Assembly: GCA_900768015.1 (NCBI GenBank)
Contig: CAAGBI010000062.1
Span: 1 to 64,000, forward strand
Length of the DNA: 64,000 nucleotides
Reading direction: 5' to 3'
Source of the DNA: an uncultured Alistipes sp.
Lineage (GTDB): Bacteria > Bacteroidota > Bacteroidia > Bacteroidales > Rikenellaceae
Shown here: positions 60,481 through 64,000 of the stretch, piece by piece
Layout of the letters: every line of letters starts with the position of its first letter
Position numbering within the stretch: position 1 is the stretch's first letter
Program-made: the position numbers and the translations under genes
The notes under the pieces: generated by a model
Seen by the model: the letters and a program-made list of their open reading frames with translations, nothing else
What the model was told of the DNA's origin: nothing
The model's database searches: none

Positions 60481-61509
60481 ATGCTCTTCTCGCGACGCAA
60501 AAAGGTGGAGCTCGGCTTTGCGGTCTTTGAGCTTACGGATGCTTGCAACCAGGCGTGCAGGTTCTGCTACAACCACTTCAAGGGTGGGGCAGAGCCTTGC
60601 GCGGTTGCTGCGCCCGACTTCCGCATGGCACGCCGCACGCTGAGGCGCCTGCTTAACGAGGCAAACATCGGTAGCATATCCTTCTCGGGTGGCGAGCCGA
60701 TGCTTATGCCACGCATCCACGACCTTATACTCAAGGCGCGCCTCGGAGGGGCGAATGTCAACCTCCTCACAAACGGCACGCTCCTCAAAGCTGAGGATGT
60801 AGACATCATCCGTAACCTCGGTGTTGGCGTGGTGCAGATACCGCTGCTGTCGCACCGTGCCGAGGTACATGACTACATAACGCAACTCGAGGGCTCATGG
60901 GAGCGCGCAATGGCGAGTGCCAAGCGCATTGCGGAGGTGGACCCTGCATGGCTAACCCCTGTATTCATCCTCAGCCGTTTGAATGTCAACGACATAGAGC
61001 CTACGCTGGAGATGTATGCCGCGATGGGGGTGAAAAGAATAATGCTTAACCGCTTCAATATCGGAGGCTTGGGCCGTAAGTATGCCGCGGAGCTGACACT
61101 CTCGCATGCAGAGTTGCGCGATGCCTTTCGTCGTGCCGATGCAAAGCTTGGCGAGCTGGGTATGCGTGCTCACAATGGCGTATGCACGCCGCTATGTGTG
61201 CTCGAGCCGCGCGACTACCCCAACATAACATTTACGCACTGCACCACGGAGCTTACCTCGCGCCCGTTAACGATAAACTATCGTGGCGATGTGCGCTTCT
61301 GCAACCACTCGCCCCGCGTGCTGGGCAACATACACAAGGAGCACCTCGATGACATCCTAAAGCGCACAACCAACGAGGGCATATACAACACCATGCCCGA
61401 GCGATGCGTGGCGTGCGACCTGTGGCAGCGCTGTCGTGGTGGCTGTCGTGCCGCCTCGGAGCAGATATACGGCACATTCGATATTGCCGACCCTGTATTA
61501 GATTTATAA
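60481..61509 (+). CDS. Radical SAM/SPASM-type protein 1
   Basis: A 342-residue radical SAM protein. The cluster motif C22-x3-C26-x2-C29 is in CNQACRFCY; the GGE motif is SFSGGEPML. A C-terminal SPASM/twitch region holds further cysteines (FCNHSPRVLGNIHKEHLDDI, then CVACDLWQRCRGGCRAA) that could bind one or two extra Fe-S clusters. Such proteins usually modify peptides or proteins. It lies between the 171-residue protein and the 61-residue lipoprotein; a peptide or lipoprotein target is inferred from this context. Confidence 0.9.
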   Translation: MLFSRRKKVELGFAVFELTDACNQACRFCYNHFKGGAEPCAVAAPDFRMARRTLRRLLNEANIGSISFSGGEPMLMPRIHDLILKARLGGANVNLLTNGTLLKAEDVDIIRNLGVGVVQIPLLSHRAEVHDYITQLEGSWERAMASAKRIAEVDPAWLTPVFILSRLNVNDIEPTLEMYAAMGVKRIMLNRFNIGGLGRKYAAELTLSHAELRDAFRRADAKLGELGMRAHNGVCTPLCVLEPRDYPNITFTHCTTELTSRPLTINYRGDVRFCNHSPRVLGNIHKEHLDDILKRTTNEGIYNTMPERCVACDLWQRCRGGCRAASEQIYGTFDIADPVLDL

Positions 61510-61528
61510 ACCTTAAACTATACGAACT

Positions 61529-61714
61529 ATGAAACGATTGATTCTCTTTGGATTAGTAGCGTTAGGCTACACATTCGTAAGTTGCGAGCCCGATGGCGAC
61601 CAGCAGATATACCCCAAACCTGCATATGGACCCCTACATGAGGAGTATAGCGCGAAGGCACCAGCTGAGGAGGCCCTCGCAGAGGAGGCTAACAACGACA
61701 TACAAAACGAATAA
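61529..61714 (+). CDS. 61-residue lipoprotein, candidate substrate of the radical SAM enzymes
   Basis: A 61-residue product with signal MKRLILFGLVALGYTFVSC (C19). The mature part is about 43 residues: EPDGDQQIYPKPAYGPLHEE, followed by an A/E-rich acidic tail. The YGP motif shortly after the anchor recalls the EYGCP of lipoprotein 2. It is 19 bp after radical SAM 1 and 6 bp before radical SAM 2. The position and small size suggest a modified product or a partner, which is inference; no catalytic residues are present. Confidence 0.75.
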   Translation: MKRLILFGLVALGYTFVSCEPDGDQQIYPKPAYGPLHEEYSAKAPAEEALAEEANNDIQNE

Positions 61715-61720
61715 GATACT

Positions 61721-62797
61721 ATGGGTAAACGACTTGGACTACGCCAGTGGGTGGCGTTGAAGCTATTCAAAAAGTTGCGTCAAATACGCCGCGATGAGCA
61801 TGTTTTGAACACACTCTTCTGGGAGTGTACGCTGCGCTGTAATTTGCAGTGCCGCCACTGCGGTAGCGACTGCAAGGTAGATACCACGCTCACGGATATG
61901 CCCGCAAAGGAGTTCTTCCGCGTCTTGGATAACGAGATTACGCCCAATGTCGACCCCAACAAGGTCCTGATTATCCTCTCGGGTGGCGAGGTGCTCGTGC
62001 GCAAGGACCTCGAGGAGATAGGCATCAACCTCTACCGCCGCGGCTACCCCTGGGGCATGGTGACAAACGGCATGGCACTCACACGCCAGCGCTTAGACTC
62101 GCTCATCCGTGCGGGTCTGCACTCCATCACCGTCTCGCTCGATGGCTTCGAGGAGCACCACTACCACATACGCCAAAACAAGGAGAGCTTTGCACGAGCC
62201 GTGGAGGCTGTGCGCATGATTTCGGCAGATAGGGAGCTCGCCTCGGATGTCGTGACATGCGTCACCCCCGCGCTCCTGCCGCGCCTCGAGGAGTTTAAGG
62301 AGTTCCTCTACTCGCTCGGCGTGCGCCGCTGGCGATTGTTCACCATCTTCCCCGTAGGCCGCGCCGCAACAGACCCCACGCTGCAGCTCAACAACGAGGA
62401 GTTCACCTACCTCATGCAGTTCATCGAGAGGTGCCGCAAGGAGGGTCGCGTGAAGGCTGCATACGGCTGTGAGGGCTTCCTCGCGGGTTATGAGCTCCGC
62501 GTGCGCACCAACCCCTTCGAGTGCTACGCGGGTGTCGGCACCGCCTCAATCCGTGTCAATGGCGACATCTCGGGCTGTACCTCTGTGCGCGCTAACTTCA
62601 CGCAGGGCAACATCTACAAAGACAACTTTTGGGATGTGTGGCAAAACCGCTTCGAGAAGTTCCGCAACCGCGCCTGGGCGAAGAAGGGCAAGTGCGCCGA
62701 CTGCAAGATGTGGCAATACTGCGAGGGCAACGGCATGCACCTCTACGACGATGACGAAAACCTGCTTCTCTGCCACTACCACCGCCTGACAAAATAA
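61721..62797 (+). CDS. Radical SAM/SPASM-type protein 2 (rSAM/lipoprotein system type)
   Basis: A 358-residue radical SAM protein. The cluster cysteines C40-x3-C44-x2-C47 are in CTLRCNLQCRHCGSDC, which carries two further cysteines at 36 and 51. The GGE-like motif is ILSGGEVLV. The C-terminal SPASM region includes FECYAGVGTASIRVNGDISGC, KCADCKMWQYCEG and a last LLLCHYHR. It resembles the Bacteroidales family described as radical SAM enzyme, rSAM/lipoprotein system. It differs from protein 1 in length and motifs, so two different reactions or steps are possible. Confidence 0.9.
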   Translation: MGKRLGLRQWVALKLFKKLRQIRRDEHVLNTLFWECTLRCNLQCRHCGSDCKVDTTLTDMPAKEFFRVLDNEITPNVDPNKVLIILSGGEVLVRKDLEEIGINLYRRGYPWGMVTNGMALTRQRLDSLIRAGLHSITVSLDGFEEHHYHIRQNKESFARAVEAVRMISADRELASDVVTCVTPALLPRLEEFKEFLYSLGVRRWRLFTIFPVGRAATDPTLQLNNEEFTYLMQFIERCRKEGRVKAAYGCEGFLAGYELRVRTNPFECYAGVGTASIRVNGDISGCTSVRANFTQGNIYKDNFWDVWQNRFEKFRNRAWAKKGKCADCKMWQYCEGNGMHLYDDDENLLLCHYHRLTK

Positions 62798-62830
62798 ATC
62801 AAAGGGCTGTCCTTAGAACAGCCCTTTGAT
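62798..62830. terminator. Terminator hairpin between the radical SAM cluster and the TonB-domain gene
   Basis: ATCAAAGGGCTGT (62798-62810) and ACAGCCCTTTGAT (62818-62830) form a perfect 13-bp stem with a 7-base loop. It begins one base after the stop of radical SAM protein 2 and serves the convergent gene too. The flanks are AT-rich rather than a pure T-run. Confidence 0.8.
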
Positions 62831-62854
62831 ATTAAATATTGATAATTGTTCTAA

Positions 62855-64000
62855 TTAGTCACCATAACCCTGGATCGCGAAATTTACGGGCAATTCGAAT
62901 TTAACCTTTACAGCCTTACCACGCTGCTTACCAGGCTTCCAACCTTTCTTGAGGTTATTTGCCTTCTGAAAAACCTCGATAGTTGCATCTGAGAGAGTCT
63001 TATCGGGAGACTGGAGCACCTTGAAGTTTGTCATCTTACCATCGGTGTCTACAATGAACTGTACAACCACGTTACCCTGAATGCCGTTCTCAAGAGCAAT
63101 CTCAGGATACTTAACGTTTGACTGCACCCAGTTACGGAACTCGGGAAGACCACCACCCTGGAATGTAGGCATCTCCGCTACAGTTACGAAGATCTCCTCC
63201 TCTATTTCTCTCTCATAAATAAACCCGTCGATGTCTCTCCCTTTATATTTTATAATGGCACTTTTTGAGACACAAAGTTCTTCATAACTGTTTAAATATA
63301 TATTACATGGGAATACGGTCCAATCTCCATATTTAACAGGAGGTTCTCCTGGTAGCACGGGTTTAATCACCCATTCACCGTATTGATTTACAAGACCATA
63401 AGCATAAATATCATTATAAACACAGCACTTTACCTCCATTCTAAAAGGTTCTATATCACTGAAGTCATACCTGCTTACCTCATCTAGATAGTAGTAATAA
63501 TCCGTAGAATAATAACCTCGTTCACGTATTGGCGCAATCTTTGCTTTTCCATCCTCAAATTCTACAACACTATATTCTTGGTTAGCTATTTTATAAAACT
63601 TATCGTCTCCTTTTACTCCAGTTTCCCTATCTAAACGACAGATATATGGATTAAACCTACCTATATATCCACTATTCTGGGTATATCCTCCAAGATATAT
63701 CGATTCGGGAGTTTCACACATTGTGGCAAATTTTATACCACTATTTGGAGTATAGCTCCATACCAATTCACATTTGTTGGAAAATTTAGAAATAGGATAT
63801 GATGAACTTGCAAAAAACATATCCGCATCACTAGCTACGTACCATCCATCATAATTTGATATACCCACAATCATTGACTGTTCTGGTAACATAACACTAT
63901 GTTTGAGTTTGAAGTTCGTTCCATCAATGACAATTATATACTTCATTGTGTTCGTAATATGCTCTCTATAGTAGCCATCATTAACACACATCAACTGACC
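62855..64000 (-). CDS. TonB C-terminal domain protein, 5' end beyond window
   Basis: The last about 95 residues are a TonB C-terminal domain (GGLPEFRNWVQSNVKYPEIA, GIQGNVVVQFIVDTDGKM, LKKGWKPGKQRGKAVKVKFE), as in Bacteroidetes proteins that touch outer-membrane receptors. The upstream ~280 residues have no hydrophobic anchor. Instead there are short aromatic-rich strands (VNQYGEWVIKPVLPGEPPV, YSTDYYYYLDEVSRYDF) that look like repeat or propeller-type sequence. An ATG exists at 63994 but the frame is still open at the window end, so the true start is probably outside. The 63200-64000 part is much richer in A and T than the rest of the window. Confidence 0.7.
   Translation of the reverse strand, partial: GQLMCVNDGYYREHITNTMKYIIVIDGTNFKLKHSVMLPEQSMIVGISNYDGWYVASDADMFFASSSYPISKFSNKCELVWSYTPNSGIKFATMCETPESIYLGGYTQNSGYIGRFNPYICRLDRETGVKGDDKFYKIANQEYSVVEFEDGKAKIAPIRERGYYSTDYYYYLDEVSRYDFSDIEPFRMEVKCCVYNDIYAYGLVNQYGEWVIKPVLPGEPPVKYGDWTVFPCNIYLNSYEELCVSKSAIIKYKGRDIDGFIYEREIEEEIFVTVAEMPTFQGGGLPEFRNWVQSNVKYPEIALENGIQGNVVVQFIVDTDGKMTNFKVLQSPDKTLSDATIEVFQKANNLKKGWKPGKQRGKAVKVKFELPVNFAIQGYGD

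Noticed and set aside
1..64000. tRNA, rRNA, tmRNA, prophage or insertion sequences
   Set aside because: No cloverleaf, rRNA-like stretch, integrase or transposase was seen on either strand; a tRNAscan-SE or ISfinder run would settle this.

Overview
The window looks like a chromosomal segment of a Bacteroidales bacterium, most like Rikenellaceae/Alistipes by gene content and its moderately high GC. Supporting signs are Bacteroidetes-type promoters (-7 box TAnnTTTG), few Shine-Dalgarno sites, a complete Bat (aerotolerance) gene set, a reverse-order rubrerythrin, an oversized IspG, a NagB/PIG-L fusion, and a radical SAM/lipoprotein cluster of a kind known from this order. No rRNA, tRNA, CRISPR array, prophage or transposase was found. 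Family names and functions come from reading motifs, not from database searches.

Layout: 1-6262 (minus) is a translation and envelope run: mnmG (cut by the window edge), ybeY, an EnvC-like factor, a TPR lipoprotein-sized secreted protein and pheS. 6573-7571 is fba. 7955-18483 (minus) holds a zinc-ribbon membrane protein, recG, apt, nagB, a small secreted protein, a NagB-like/PIG-L fusion, rubrerythrin, a membrane protein and a secreted phosphoesterase. 18610-29004 (plus) carries dnaX, tyrS, folB, an NSS transporter, class I fumarase, batD, batE and recR. 29071-37000 alternates strands: mscS, an outer-membrane barrel protein, galE, lysC, a TraB/GumN protein, an SDR, ferredoxin and serS. 37252-46509 (plus) has a U32 protein, an rRNA-type methyltransferase, a split chromate transporter, a UvrD/PcrA helicase, a glycosyltransferase, nth and an S41 protease. 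46617-52619 is a tight moxR-DUF58-(DUF4381-like)-batC-batA-batB operon. 52652-55864 has pepD, a eukaryotic-like kinase and an alpha/beta hydrolase; recO and ispG follow on the minus strand. 58500-62797 (plus) is the radical SAM/lipoprotein cluster. A TonB-domain protein runs off the right end.

How it works together: most genes are housekeeping (tRNA charging and modification, replication and repair, amino sugar and purine salvage, C4-dicarboxylate metabolism, isoprenoid synthesis). Two envelope systems stand out. The Bat system is divided between two loci about 21 kb apart, with the order C-A-B in the larger one. The 58.5-62.8 kb cluster puts three tandem paralogous lipoproteins, a two-segment membrane protein, a 61-residue lipoprotein and two different SPASM-type radical SAM proteins in one run; it is the best candidate for a little-studied system here.

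At a finer scale, dnaX carries a run of ten A exactly at the end of its clamp-loader core, with stop codons waiting in both other frames. That is the arrangement expected for making short (gamma) and long (tau) forms by slippage. The intergenic regions hold at least four families of dispersed repeats: 9-bp-period inverted repeats, 7-bp-period tandem repeats, about 100-bp palindromes with a conserved bulged core, and TCATTGCGAG/TCATTCTGAACG palindromes.
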